From NCBI GenBank assembly GCA_003665825.1, contig QPFY01000017.1:434001-498000 (forward strand): 64,000 nt of DNA. The letters are read 5' to 3'. Shown in pieces: positions 20,541-31,269 of this stretch (position 1 is its first letter; each line of letters starts with the position of its first letter). The notes under the pieces were generated by a model. It was not told the DNA's origin. It made no database searches and worked only from the letters and a program-made list of their open reading frames with translations. This DNA is from Microbotryum silenes-acaulis (lineage: Eukaryota; Basidiomycota; Microbotryomycetes; Microbotryales; Microbotryaceae). The position numbers and the translations under genes were made by a program.

Positions 20541-21976
20541 ATGTCGCTCGCTAAAGCTCCTGTCGTCTTCGTCTCGGGTGGTAGTCGAGGTATTGGACTC
20601 GCTGTGGCGTTGGCTTTGGCTCGTGTTGGAGCTAAAGTGACGATCGCTGCCAAGACGTGAGTCGCATGCGGGGGAAGTGGAATGCCTAGGAGTGAAGCAG
20701 GAACTGATTATCGAGCTTATTTGTAGAGCCACTCCTCATCCCAAGTTACCGGGGACGATCTACACCGCTGCTGAAGAGGTCGAGAAAGCCGGAGGGCAGG
20801 CGTTACCGCTCGTCGTGGACATTCGATCTAATGAGGCTGTTGAAGAGGTGAATATTCACGGCTCGCGGGGAATTAGGCGGAGGGATGGACTGCTGAAGGT
20901 TTTCTCGTTTTGCGGACAGGCTATGGAACAGACAGCATCCAAGTTCGGTGGGATCGATATCGTCGTCAACAATGTAAGTCGCTCTGGACGCTGGTTGGGA
21001 CCGACTGGGAAGAAGCGAACTGAACCTTGGGAACTTCTTTACGGGGGATGCGAAAAGGCTTCGGCCATCTCCTTGACGACGAGTGACAAGACTTCAATGA
21101 AGACTTATGATTTGATGAACTCGATCAACTCGCGCGGAACTTATCTCGTCACCAAGGTCATTCTTACCCAAGAAGTCGCGACGAGGAGAGTCAAAACTCT
21201 GACCTCCCATCTACCAACAAAACCCACAGACCGCCGTCCCTCACCTCCTAGAATCCGCCAAAAAGGGTCGCAACCCACACATCCTGACCTTCTCCCCACC
21301 TCTAGAAGGAAATCTTACCCCTGAAACCCTAGGTCCGATGGGTGCTTACGCCATCGCCAAATTCGGCATGTCATTGGCTACGTTGGGTTTTGCGGGAGAA
21401 TTGAAGGGAAAGGTCGCTTCGAATGGTACGCGACGTTGACGTGCGATTCTCAATCCTTCCTGAATTAACAACTCACTTTGTCGGATGTTCTCGGAACTCA
21501 GCACTCTGGCCACTCACGTACATCTCGACGGAAGCGATCCGCCTCATCATGAGTGAAGAAGGACGGCAATTGACGAGGGATCCAACCATCATGGCCGATG
21601 CGGCGTTCGCGATGCTCAACAAGCCCAGCGCTTCTTATACGTCAGTATTAGTATTTGAGAAAGTGAGTGGATGAAATAGGGGGCAGGAGGCTGATGGTTT
21701 GGTGTTTTGGCTTGGCTTGCCTAGGGGTCAATTCGAGATTGATGAGATCTTCCTTCGGAGGGATCAAGGGTACGTCTGCTCTACATCTCCTTCCCAAACC
21801 CGAAACTCAAGCTCATCCCAAGCATTTCTTTTCGTCTCAGGTACAACTCCAAAAAGCTCTCCGAATACGGTCTCGTACCCTTCGCCGAATTACAAGAAGA
21901 TTTGTTCATCCCTCAATGGGTGAGGGATCAAGTTCAACGACTTCGGGAGGACGATCCGACGTCCAAGGGGTTGTAA
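20541..21976 (+). CDS. HSDL2: HSDL2-type short-chain dehydrogenase/reductase
   Basis: NAD(P)-dependent SDR closest to hydroxysteroid dehydrogenase-like 2. Exons: 20541-20656, 20727-20847, 20920-20973, 21058-21156, 21230-21425, 21502-21640, 21725-21769, 21841-21976, giving 301 residues. Seen: cofactor motif SGGSRGIG (residues 12-19), the HSDL2-specific TATPHPKLPGTIYTAAEEVE, FGGIDIVVNNASAISLT, SINSRGTYLVTK, catalytic Ser152 (ILTFSPP), Tyr170 and Lys174 (AYAIAKFG), ALWPLTYISTEA and SYTGQFEIDE. The donor at 21641 is preferred over 21663 because only it restores the conserved TGQFEIDE. The mammalian protein carries an extra C-terminal SCP2 lipid-binding domain; this one ends soon after the SDR fold, with no SKL-type peroxisomal signal (ends TSKGL). 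Substrate is unknown. Confidence 0.9.
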
Positions 21977-22296
21977 AGGGAGGATTGAATTGACGACATA
22001 TGATAAGGTTGGCAGATTTTGGTTGTTGCGATAAGGATGCCTCTTTTACTTCAGTGCGCGGGGTAAGAACCAGAAACTGCTGTTGGCTGAGAATGATATA
22101 CAGGATAAACCAAGACTTCGTGTCATCACTCTAGCACAGCCTTCTTAACCATCGAGTTTATGTAAAGCGATGTAACAAAATATCTGATCCCTCGGTGGGG
22201 TGTAAGCGAGTTTTGACGTCTCGGTGACTTCACCTTCGATACCATCCGGGACCGCATCGAGTTTCTATGGGCCGAACCAAAGAGGACGTGGTCAGC
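21977..22296. other. Intergenic region between convergent genes
   Basis: A 320-base spacer holding the 3' ends of the HSDL2-like and TPR genes. An alternative last exon of the TPR gene could extend to about 22230. Nothing else was seen. Confidence 0.5.
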
Positions 22297-24637
22297 TTAA
22301 GAGCAGAATATTGTAGGCTTGCCGTCGTGCACGTGATCAGTACTGACCATAGTCAAGAAAGGTTGGAAATCGACCGCCGAATCTCGCTTGCACATGGCGA
22401 AGATTTGGTTCCGCACATGTTGACAGACCAGTCTCACGGCCCAACGTGGTTCAATGTTGCGTTCCCCTGGACCGACTGTCATCACGAACAAGAGTTCGTG
22501 AGTCAAGTCAGTTCCTGGTTTGGGATGGAAGACCAGAGGGAGCAGGAGAAGACGTACAAATTTGTTCAGTGTCCGAATAGGCCCGTTCGGCCGTGGATGC
22601 TCGGTCAAAGAGTTCGGCCAGGGTCATGGAGACGCCTGCTCGGAGGTCGTAGATGAGAGCACAGTAGAGGAATCCGGGTCGTTCGGGACAGTCAAGGGGG
22701 AGGGTTTTGGCGGCTTGAGCGTCTGGTTATACGAAGGCCAGGATGAGGACGGTCAGATAGTGAAGAGCGATCAATGGTTTGGTGAACGACGTACACATCT
22801 TTGCCGCGGCCAAACTCATCTCCTTATGATAAAACCAATAAGGCCCGACATGCCTCCGATTCTCCCTCATCCTCGCCTTCTCAGCCAAGACATACCCGAC
22901 CATAGCCCCCGCCGATGCAATAGGCATCGATTGGTAGCCGTAGAACTCTCGAGGGTCTTGTTGGGGGTTTATTTGGCCGGACGTGGAGGCGCATTCGTCG
23001 ATGATGGCTTCGGCGACGACCGTGAGGTCTTCGAGGGAGATGGGGGTGCCGTCGCGCCATTTGCGGGCTTGACGATGCGCTTTTTGGAGGGCTTCTGTTC
23101 GTTACCTCAGGGGCGAGAGACGTTGTGTGGGTCAGTTCAAGTTCCGGCGGATACGTGTGAGGAGGGAGATAGAGATGTGCACGAACGCATGTAGATGCAT
23201 CGGACCTTCCTCCCCCACGTGTAATCGAAGACGTCTCTGACGCCTTGCGTCGCTTCGGGGATCTGGGCCCATCGAGTTGAAACGGTCATGAGGATGTTGA
23301 GGATCTGCTCATAGATGTAGATGGCTTCGACGCTAAGCGAAGAAGTGAGACATGACAAGAAACGTCAGAATTGAGGGTTGGGGGAGAGGGCGTGGTAAGC
23401 AAAGATCGGCATGCTCACAGATTGTTGTTAATGTCTTTGAGCCAAGCATGTACGAGCTGTGTTCGTAGATAGGCCGCAAGGACCGTTCTTGGACTGCACG
23501 AGAGAGCGCAAAATCAGTATCGTGATGCCATGAACCGCGCAATGGCCAGTACTGACTTTGTCCAATCGCCATTCGCCTTGTTGACCCGCTCCTCGACGTC
23601 CTCGAGGATAGCCTCGACGGTATAAGGAGCTTGTGCCGGCGGTTGCGGTTGATTCTCCGTAACAAGAGGTCCCAATCCTGCCCAATCTGCCGTTCGATCG
23701 CCCAGGAGGTCCATCCTGACCTGTAGGCTGAGGGTTTCGAAGAAGTCGTGCACCGCACTGACGGACGCTCCGAGAGGGGGATGGAATCCGCGTGGGTTGA
23801 TGATCAGGGATTGTGCGAACCTCGATACGGCTTGATGCGGGATGACGTGAAAACCCTCTTCCGATTTCTGCTCCATCAGTCGTAAAACAGCGTATTGACA
23901 CCAATCAAAGGCATCGGCCATGGAAGCCGCTGCGGGAAGTTGGGATTCGACTCGTAGGACGGCTTCCAGGCCTTCGTCTTCGTTGACGAGTTTCTGGTAG
24001 CGACCGTAGGGACTATCTTGGAGATTGTCGCAGAGGATGTCGGGTCGTTGGGAGAGGAGGAGGGAGGCGCGGGCGTGTTCCTTGACGGCGCTTCGGGATT
24101 GGGAGAGACGAGTTTTGGTGGGTTCATCCGGGGCTCGTTTGATCGCTTCGTCGTCTGTGGGGGCGGCGGCAAGCACGAGGGTGAGCACGCTAGGAAGGAA
24201 TTGCTGATGATGTAATGTACTCTGTACTCACACGCGGCTACTGCGTCGTCAAAGTCATGCAACTGAGCCAAGGCCTCTGCCCTCCTAGCCCACGGTCTGG
24301 CCCAGTCCGGATCGCAAGTGGCTGCCATTCCCGCACAGAGCAAGGCGACATCATGCCGGAACGCATGCAAATCCGACGCGGCCCTGTTGGACCAGAGCAT
24401 GGACCGCTGCTTGAACAAGGCGACGCCCCTCTCAAAGTCCTCTCGCTTGTTGGCGTGGACCTGGACGTCGAGCACGGTGTCCGAGTTGAGTTCCAAGGCG
24501 GAGATGTAGTGCGAGACGGCGAGGTCCCATTCGCCGCGTCGGAAGGCGACGTTGCCCCGTTCTTTGTGTTGCTCGATCGTCGCATGGGCTGCGGCGAGGG
24601 ATTCTGCTGTTGGTGCAGTGTCGGGTGTGGGCTCCAT
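22297..24637 (-). CDS. TPR-repeat protein of unknown function
   Basis: Exons: 24637-24232, 24154-23557, 23493-23419, 23332-23187, 23094-22795, 22722-22558, 22475-22297, giving 622 residues with all phases consistent. Residues 20-140 look like tetratricopeptide repeats of the co-chaperone type: HKERGNVAFRRGEWDLAVSHY, then LWSNRAASDLHAFRHDVAL and WARPWARRAEALAQLHDF. The remaining helical region (ATYDEAIK..., DAFDWCQYAVLRLMEQ, SRFAQSLIINPRGFHPP, EKARMRENRRHVGPYWFYH) resembles nothing I recognise. TPR modules bind peptide tails or partner proteins, so an adaptor role is likely but unproven. Weak points are the GTTCGT donor at 23186 and the last exon, where another intron at about 22360 is possible. 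It diverges from the PCID2-type gene across 314 bases. Confidence 0.75.
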
Positions 24638-24951
24638 GCTGCGTTGGGCGTTGGGGTGCGGCGGCGTCTTGTCTCCCCGGGGCGGTGAACGGTGATGTCA
24701 GCCTCAGGCTCCGGTGGGGGATTCACGGATGTGAATGTGAAAATGTGGTGCGGACGTCTTGCCGCTCTTGCGAACGAGAGTCCAAAGTCCAAAACTGAGC
24801 GAGCTGCCTCGTCGGCACGGGTATAGCTGCTTGTGACCTCTGATGGAGCGACCTCTTCCCTATTTAGCTAGGCAAAGCTCAGTTCCTGCGGGCCATCCAT
24901 GGATCACGAGTCGAGTTCCTATACGCGAGAGTACGCGAGACGCGAGCGGGG
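24638..24951. promoter_or_regulatory. Bidirectional promoter between the TPR and PCID2-type genes
   Basis: A 314-base divergent spacer. It contains short repeats of TACGCGAGA around 24921-24940. There is no clear TATA box. Confidence 0.45.
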
Positions 24952-26960
24952 ATGAAGGAAGAAGCCACAAGTGCTAGTCAAGTGCCCTCGCTCAGCGCTC
25001 ATCTGCCTTCCCCATTCGTGCCCAAGCTCACACAGCCCCCACCTCGCTCTTGGACGATGTTTACGCTCGACACCTACCTGGGCCACGTGCAGCGACTGTA
25101 CGCCTCGGCACCGACTGAGCTCGTGCAGCTCATCTCATTCGACAGCGAAGCTGCGATCGTCCAACAACTCTCGCAGTTGCTCAACGTTAGTACAGCCCCT
25201 CCTCGTCGCTCACTTCAGCTGTTCATCCCCGCTGGTGTGATCGCCTACAGAGCACTCCGGCCTTACGCTCAACGTCATACACCTCGCACGCGCAATCATT
25301 CTTCTCTGATTCGCGGCCGTTCGCCGACTTGATCGCTGCCTATCTCTTGTTCTGTCGGGATGCCCCACCCCCTGACGAAGCCGATGATCCGACTGCACTC
25401 AACACGTCCTATTCGCTACTTGAGGATTGCTACAAGTGCGTACAGCGTCGCCCTAGCCCCGTCCCCTCGGCGGTTGCGCTCATGTGGGGGTCGTCCTTTT
25501 CCCTTTTCACAGACAAGCGGACAAGCTCTTTGCGCAGGGCGACTCGGCGTGGTTCGTCCCCATACTAAGGTCCTTGACTTTGACCTTGATCCAAGTCGCT
25601 CTCAAGGTCCGTTTTCGCTCTTTAAGAATACCCTGTCCCTCAATCTGATTACCGTCGAGTTCTCGACCAAGGCCGGAACGATTATCGGCGATCGCAAGTT
25701 GATCAAAGCGGGCGAAGCAGCAAGATTACTTTCCCGACCTATGGGAGTAGCTGCTTCCGATAGGTACATACATCTTAGTAGTCGTACCCTTAACCCCCCA
25801 CCATGCCTAAAGCGCCTCCCCCCCCCCCCCCCCCCCCCCCCCCTCCTTCCCCACAGGTCCAGAGAAACCCCCTCCAAACGTTCCGCGCTCTTCTTCCTCG
25901 TCAACTCGACCTTCAAAGTCTATTTCGCGATGCACAACCTCCGACTGTGCGACACCATCTTATCCAACACCTCCAACGCGGTAGGCGGTTCGTTTTCGGA
26001 GGAGAGATATTACCCTAAAAGTGATCGGGTGACGTTCGCTTATTATAGGGGGAGGGTATGGTTGTATCAGAGGAGGTTGCCATTGGCGAGGAATGAGTTG
26101 AGGAAAGCTCTAGGCTTGGTCGAGGAACAGGCTTGGGGGAATACCAGGTCAGTACGAAAGTAGATGGTGGCTAGAACATCAGAGGGGAATTGACTCTTTC
26201 ATTCTTCTCCTAGATTGATTTTGATCTACTTGATCGCCGCTTCTTTACCGCTCGGAATACTTCCTACCGTCCATCTTCTTCAAGAGTACGACCTCGACGA
26301 TCAATACGAAGGCCTATTGCTCGCACTGACAGTAAGTGACTTTGGTCACTTGCTCTTCCCCGGACGGAAGGGCTGATTGCATCCCACTCTTTTCTCTCTA
26401 CAGAAAGGCAACTATGTCCAAGTGCTCGCCGAACTGGACCGCCATCGCGCATGGCACCTCTCAAAAGGAAACTACCTCCTACTAAAAGAAAAACTCCAAG
26501 TCATTTGTTGGCGCAACCTAGTTCGAACGACGTGAGTCGACAGGAGAGTCATCGCTTCCTAGGAAAGATACAGGAAAGCTGACGTGTGAAAGGAGATCGT
26601 CACGACTCACCAGTTTGTTGATCATGACCCATGGCAAACCTTTACCCCCTTCGGGACCGCCTACCTTGTCGTTGAATGCGCTGGTGGTGACGGCTAGAAT
26701 CGCGTTTGGGGATCAGAGTTTGGATCTGGATGATGTTGAGGGGATGTGTACTTCGTTGATGGATCAGGTGGGTTGAAGTTCTTGTCGGATCGGGGGGGGG
26801 AAGGGGGGGAGCGGTTCGAGCTGACGCTGTATCGATTCAAATGCTTTTCTGATCTGCTCAGGGTTATCTCAAAGCCTACATCATGCACTCGAAAGCGTTG
26901 TTGGTATTGCAGAAGTCGGCGACGTTTGGATTCCCTCCCATCTCGAGCGTACATCCCTAG
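24952..26960 (+). CDS. PCID2: PCI-domain protein, PCID2/Csn12/Thp1 family
   Basis: PCI-domain protein of the PCID2/CSN12 group, whose members act with Sem1/DSS1 in TREX-2-type mRNA export or in splicing. Exons: 24952-25185, 25251-25435, 25513-25606, 25660-25763, 25857-26147, 26214-26331, 26404-26531, 26614-26767, 26862-26960, giving 468 residues. Seen: an N-terminal helical part (YLGHVQRLYASAPTELVQLI), FFLVNSTFKVYFAMHNLRLCD, VTFAYYRGRVWLYQRRLPLA, then the PCI core LILIYLIAASLPLGILPTVHLL, LAELDRHRAWHLSKGNY and the winged-helix end GYLKAYIMHSKALLVL with the family's PFPPLS-like finish (FGFPPISSVHP). Acceptor 25659 before FSTKAG is the least certain. ATG 25057 (MFTLDTYL) is an alternative start that fits the family length better. 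Confidence 0.88.
25818..25843. repeat. 26-base C homopolymer in a PCID2 intron
   Basis: An uninterrupted run of 26 C lies inside intron 25764-25856, directly ahead of the CACAG acceptor, where it serves as the polypyrimidine tract. Such runs are unstable in replication and error-prone in sequencing, so its length is uncertain. Confidence 0.9.
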
Positions 26961-27386
26961 GACGCATTGCAGTGGGACGTCTTGGGGAGAGACAAAGGCA
27001 GCGGGCTGAGGATTGTTGCTACCCACTGGGTTCTACTTGGACCTGTCGGACTACTCTGACCAGGGAAGGAATATGTTGTAATCTTGTACCCATGAACGAT
27101 GACAGCGAACGATACCAACCATACCAATCGGAACAAAGTCACGTGTGATGCCGGTGCCTCACTACTAACTTGATCGATGCGGCGCTCCACTTTTTTTTCG
27201 CAGCCTCAGCCTGCGTCGGCCCGTTAGCCTCCGTTAGCCCTCGTTAGCCGCTCAAACGTCCGTCCGGTCCGCGCCCCCACCAGCCGACACCCCTTTCTTC
27301 CCGACCCGTCCTGGCCTTTTCTTGCTGCGTCGCTCTTTGCTTCCCTCCCACACTCTCCTCCTCTTTCTCGAGCAACACTCGGGAAT
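26961..27386. other. Intergenic region between PCID2-type and SPP genes
   Basis: The tandem genes leave 426 bases. CCGTTAGCC/TCGTTAGCC repeats at 27220-27250 and a TC-rich leader before 27387 are the only visible structure. It presumably holds the SPP promoter. Confidence 0.5.
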
Positions 27387-29354
27387 ATGGCCAACGTAGG
27401 CGATTTCTTCGCCTTTGTCAGCATCATCCTCCTCGCGACGCTGACAATATATAGTGCGAGTTATGCGAGTTTGAGGATGCCTAGAGAGGCCAAGAGGAGG
27501 TGGAGGAAAGCGAGGGGGCAAGAGGAGGATGAAGAGGAAGATGAGGAGGAAGATGAGGAGGAAGATGAGGAGGACGAGGTTGTGGATCGGTTGACTGTAG
27601 GTCTTTGACGCTCGTTGGATGGGGAGGGAGAAGGGCCGTGAAGGGGTGACGTGTTCGCGACCCCCTCTTTATTGCCTGGGCTTCAACGCGCGATGGAGCA
27701 TGACGCACCCCCTACGACTCCACGCACTAACGTGTGACTCGCTATCTTACATGTACCCTCCCCAGGCCCAAGACGCCTACCTATTCCCCATCCTAGGCTC
27801 GGTCGTGCTCTTTACCCTCTACCTCGCCTTCACCTTCCTCGACAAGGAGATGATCAATCGCATACTCGGCGCCTATCTAGCTTTGATGGGTGTAGGAGCA
27901 GTCGCTAAAGTCTTGGGTTCGGGGATCAAACTTGGTTTGGGGACGAAAGTGACGAAGGGTTTGGTCAAGGTCAGTTCTTGGTGGAGTCAGGATGCGGATG
28001 CGATAGGAGAGGCTGGGCTTTGCTGACGTGTCAAGTCGGGTCCGATCTCGACAGTGGAAAATATCGATGCACAAGGGCAAAAAAGGTGGGAATCAGGGAC
28101 ACTCTATGAGCCCACGTAATCCGTCGAACTGAACATCTCTCGTTTCTCGCAGAGTACGCCTCGTTGGGCTTCACGGTCCTCGACCTCGTCGCTTTGGTCT
28201 TGGGACTGGGTCTGCAAGTGCTGCAGCTTTACAAGCCTTTTTGGATTCTTGTGAGTTCTTGCCTCAGACCTACCTTGCGGAGTATCTCGGGGTCTCACAA
28301 TCACCGAACTCCTTGGCGAGGATTTCTTCAAACCCCGACTCACCACCCCGTCCACGTGACCAAACAGTCCAACCTCGTTGCCCTTTCATTCGCGTTCGGT
28401 GCCGTCTCGTTGATGCGACTCGACTCATTCTGGACCGGATCCGCCTTGCTCGCGTTGTTGTTCTTCTATGACGTGTGGTGGGTCTTTGGATCCAACGCCG
28501 TATTCGGGGTCAGTCTCGTTTCTCTCTCGGGGAGCGGCTCCATTCACGGACCCAAGAGGTGAAACTCGCTTGAACGATCTCCTAACCTAAATCCTCGCCC
28601 TTCATCTCTCCCAGGCCAACGTCATGGTCACCGTCGCCACATCCTTCGACGCCCCCATCAAAATCACTTTCCCCCGAACGTTCCTCTACCCTCTTTACAC
28701 ACTTCAAGGCAAAGATTTCATGCTCTTAGGATTGGGGGATATTGTCCTACCGGGCATTTTCGTGGCGTTGAGTTTGAGGTGGGACTATCATAGGGCTTTG
28801 AAGAGGGTGGAGGGACCGCCCAAGCCGGAGATGGGGTGGGGCAGGAAAGGGAAGGGGTGGGGGAGACCTTATTTCAGGGCTACTCTGGGGGCTTATCTTC
28901 TTGGTCAGTTTGACGAGAATGAGCGTGGAGGAAAGAGGCGTATGTTGATGGAAAGCCATTTATGTCGGACAGGTTTGATCACGACCATCACGATGATGCA
29001 TCAATTCAAAGCCGCGCAACCGGCCTTGTTGTACCTTTCTCCGGCTTGCATCATCGTGCGTCTCATCATGCCAAATCTTTTGTTTCCCAAACTTTCGGAC
29101 AAAGCTGATTCGATTTTTCTCCTGTTTTCCAGGCCGTTTGTTTCACCGCCTGGCGCCGCGACGAATGGAAGAAATTATGGGCTTTTGACGATGCTTCGGA
29201 TGACGAGCCTAGTAAGGACAAGAAGAAGGGTGAAGAGGTCGAGGCGAAAGATGAGGGATTCGTCGAGCAGCAAGAGAGTGAGAAGCCGCGTGGGAGCGGT
29301 TTGAGAAATCGTAGTTCTGGTGCGACAAGTGACACGGAGGGGGAGAAGGAGTAG
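27387..29354 (+). CDS. Signal peptide peptidase (intramembrane aspartyl protease, A22B)
   Basis: ER intramembrane aspartyl protease of the presenilin/SPP class that cleaves leftover signal peptides. Exons: 27387-27596, 27766-27969, 28055-28085, 28153-28250, 28368-28508, 28615-28903, 28973-29055, 29133-29354, giving 425 residues. Seen: first membrane helix VGDFFAFVSIILLATLTIY, a basic then strongly acidic loop, several membrane helices, catalytic Asp216 in FFYDVWWVFG, catalytic Asp270 in LLGLGDIVLPG, and the PAL motif in AQPALLYLSPACI. NVMVTVATSFDAPIKITFP between the aspartates is strongly SPP-like. The tiny third exon (WKISMHKGKK) is supported by frame and by an ACAG acceptor. The C-terminus is charged and ends EGEKE, similar to a lysine/glutamate ER-retention tail but not KKxx. 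Confidence 0.93.
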
Positions 29355-29517
29355 AGTTGGTCAAGGTATGGAGGCTGGACCATTCCTTGGGTCGTTGGTA
29401 TATATCCTTCCTTTCAACGCGATCGCGCCCATATGCATATTGTCCCTCGAGTTCCATTTGCTCTCCTCGTTGCCCCTTTGAATAACTTTGGAGTCCATCC
29501 CCTCCGGAAAGGGGTCT

Positions 29518-30276
29518 CTATTTCGTCACCTGAGCATCAAAGTACTTCTTCACCGCCTCACTAACCCCCTTCCCCCCCATCTTGCCCTTCGTCTTCGCCA
29601 ACACAATTTTGATGACCCTTCCCAAATCCTTGACTCCAACTTCCTCCCCTCCTTTCTCAACCTTAATCTCCTCGAAAGCACCTTTGATCACACCCTCCAA
29701 GTCCTCCTCACCCATACCTGAAAGCGCCTCCTCAGTGTTTTGCACGAACTTCTGCAACAGTAGCGCTTCACGCGTATATTGATCGGCTAGATCTTGCCGA
29801 GGGGGTGTGGAGGTGGTGAATTGGGAAGCGGCTTCGAGGCGCGTCTTGATGGATTTCAAGAGGACTTTTTGAGGGTTCGGAGGCGAAGCGAGGTGCGAGG
29901 TCGTTTGAAGGTCAGCGAGGATGGACTGCGTTGGGGAAGGGCGAGGAGAGTTAGGTTTAGATGCGAGTTTGCGTGAGGATACGAGTCGGGGTTCGTTCCG
30001 GTTTCCTCTCGAGGTGGGGAGTGGGAGCGTGCAAAAGCTCACTTTGATCACCCCCGATTCGAACGTCTGCCTCGACTTCATGTACCCTTTCAAAGCTTGT
30101 CGGAGCGTCACATCCAAAGTAGGAGCTGCGCCTGGTGTTGCAGCAGCAGAGGAGGTGGATTGAGAGCGGAGGGTCAGAAGGATGAGTGAGAGTCTGGTCG
30201 TTCGGGTAGGGGTGCAGTTGAGGGTGGTAGAGCGGAAGGCTCGGGTTGGGATGAGCTTTTTGAGTAAGGAAGCCAT
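29518..30276 (-). CDS. AIM41: AIM41-like mitochondrial GatB/YqeY-domain protein
   Basis: Mitochondrial protein of the Aim41 family, with a YqeY (tRNA amidase-related) fold. Exons: 30276-30043 and 29925-29518, giving 213 residues. Seen: a basic, Ser/Thr-rich presequence (MASLLKKLIPTRAFRST), then LDVTLRQALKGYMKSRQTFESGVIK joined across the intron to SILADLQ, QYTREALLLQKFVQNTEE, LEGVIKGAFEEI and the YqeY-type end VIKIVLAKTKGKMGGKGVSEAVKKYF. The 117-base intron (29926-30042) is a multiple of three without stops, so a retained form would add 39 residues; splicing is favoured by GTGAGC/CGCAG borders and family length. It converges on the SPP gene. The molecular role of AIM41 in fungi is poorly defined. 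Confidence 0.88.
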   Translation of the reverse strand: MASLLKKLIPTRAFRSTTLNCTPTRTTRLSLILLTLRSQSTSSAAATPGAAPTLDVTLRQALKGYMKSRQTFESGVIKVSFCTLPLPTSRGNRNEPRLVSSRKLASKPNSPRPSPTQSILADLQTTSHLASPPNPQKVLLKSIKTRLEAASQFTTSTPPRQDLADQYTREALLLQKFVQNTEEALSGMGEEDLEGVIKGAFEEIKVEKGGEEVGVKDLGRVIKIVLAKTKGKMGGKGVSEAVKKYFDAQVTK

Positions 30277-31269
30277 AGTGTTGGATGCGAGGGTCGGATC
30301 GTACCGGGCGCAGGGTCGGAGATACGGACAGGGGGAGTGGGTCGCTCACGCTTCGTCGAGCTCTCCCGCCGGGTGGTTGCGAAAGCCGACGATAGCCGAC
30401 GGTCACGGAGAGGGTGCGGATTGCGATACAGAGAGTGCGGCCATAATTTATTTACTTTAGCAAAAAGGTTCAAGGGCCATTTGCAACGGCTTCAGGAGGA
30501 GGCAATTCGCACTTGGGTGGTCCGTCCCTAGCCTGTACCGTGATTTGTACAAGTTTATCACGTGATGAGCATCCGGATTCACCAGCGCAGCACTGCACCG
30601 ACTCTCATATTGTAAAGGACGTCATACCAAAGCATCGAGCCCTCGAACCGATATCTCAGGTGAAAGATCATGTGACCGAAGTTCGACGGCTCGCTAGGAC
30701 CTGACTCGTAGCGAAAAGTGTCCGGGCCAAGGTCCTGGTCAGGCGGAGCGACTTCCGACGAAAGCCAGCTCGACGTCTCACATCAGACTGCCTTGGTGCG
30801 GCGCATAAATGCACGTCCTCCGTTCTGAGCGGCGCTCAGCGTCGAGCGGTCGACCCTCCGAGTCTGGCTCCATCACCGCTCGCCTAATTAATGGTGTTCG
30901 CTTGTCATTTTGATCAGCGGATTAGTCACCTGGCACGCCTAGGCCATCTTGGGAATTTCCAGTACTTCTTAGTTACCAGGCTGGGACTGGCCAGTGCCAG
31001 CACGGATGCAGCGCTCGTTTCGTGCGCGAGCCTAGCAATGTTGGGACTTAGTAAATACAAAAAGAGCCCCTCATTAGGTAATCCTATGCATTCGCGATGC
31101 GCGTCACATCAGGAACACGATATTTTGCGGGGCAGGGGTCTAGAAAAAGGTGACCTTGACAATAACCGTTGACTAGGGATGAAGAAGGTAGTACACAAAG
31201 GACTAAACGAACCCTAACCAAATATTGCGATAATCATACGAAAGACAAATCACAGGATGTGCACACTCT
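30277..31269. other. Intergenic region upstream of AIM41
   Basis: About 1 kb between the AIM41 start and the Arf-GEF 3' end. It is AT-richer around 30440-30480 and 31130-31260. It contains the palindrome ACTGGCCAGT near 30988. No gene is supportable. Confidence 0.55.

Noticed and set aside
21641..21662. Donor at 21663 for HSDL2 exon 6
   Set aside because: It breaks the frame into exon 7; the donor at 21641 restores the conserved TGQFEIDE.
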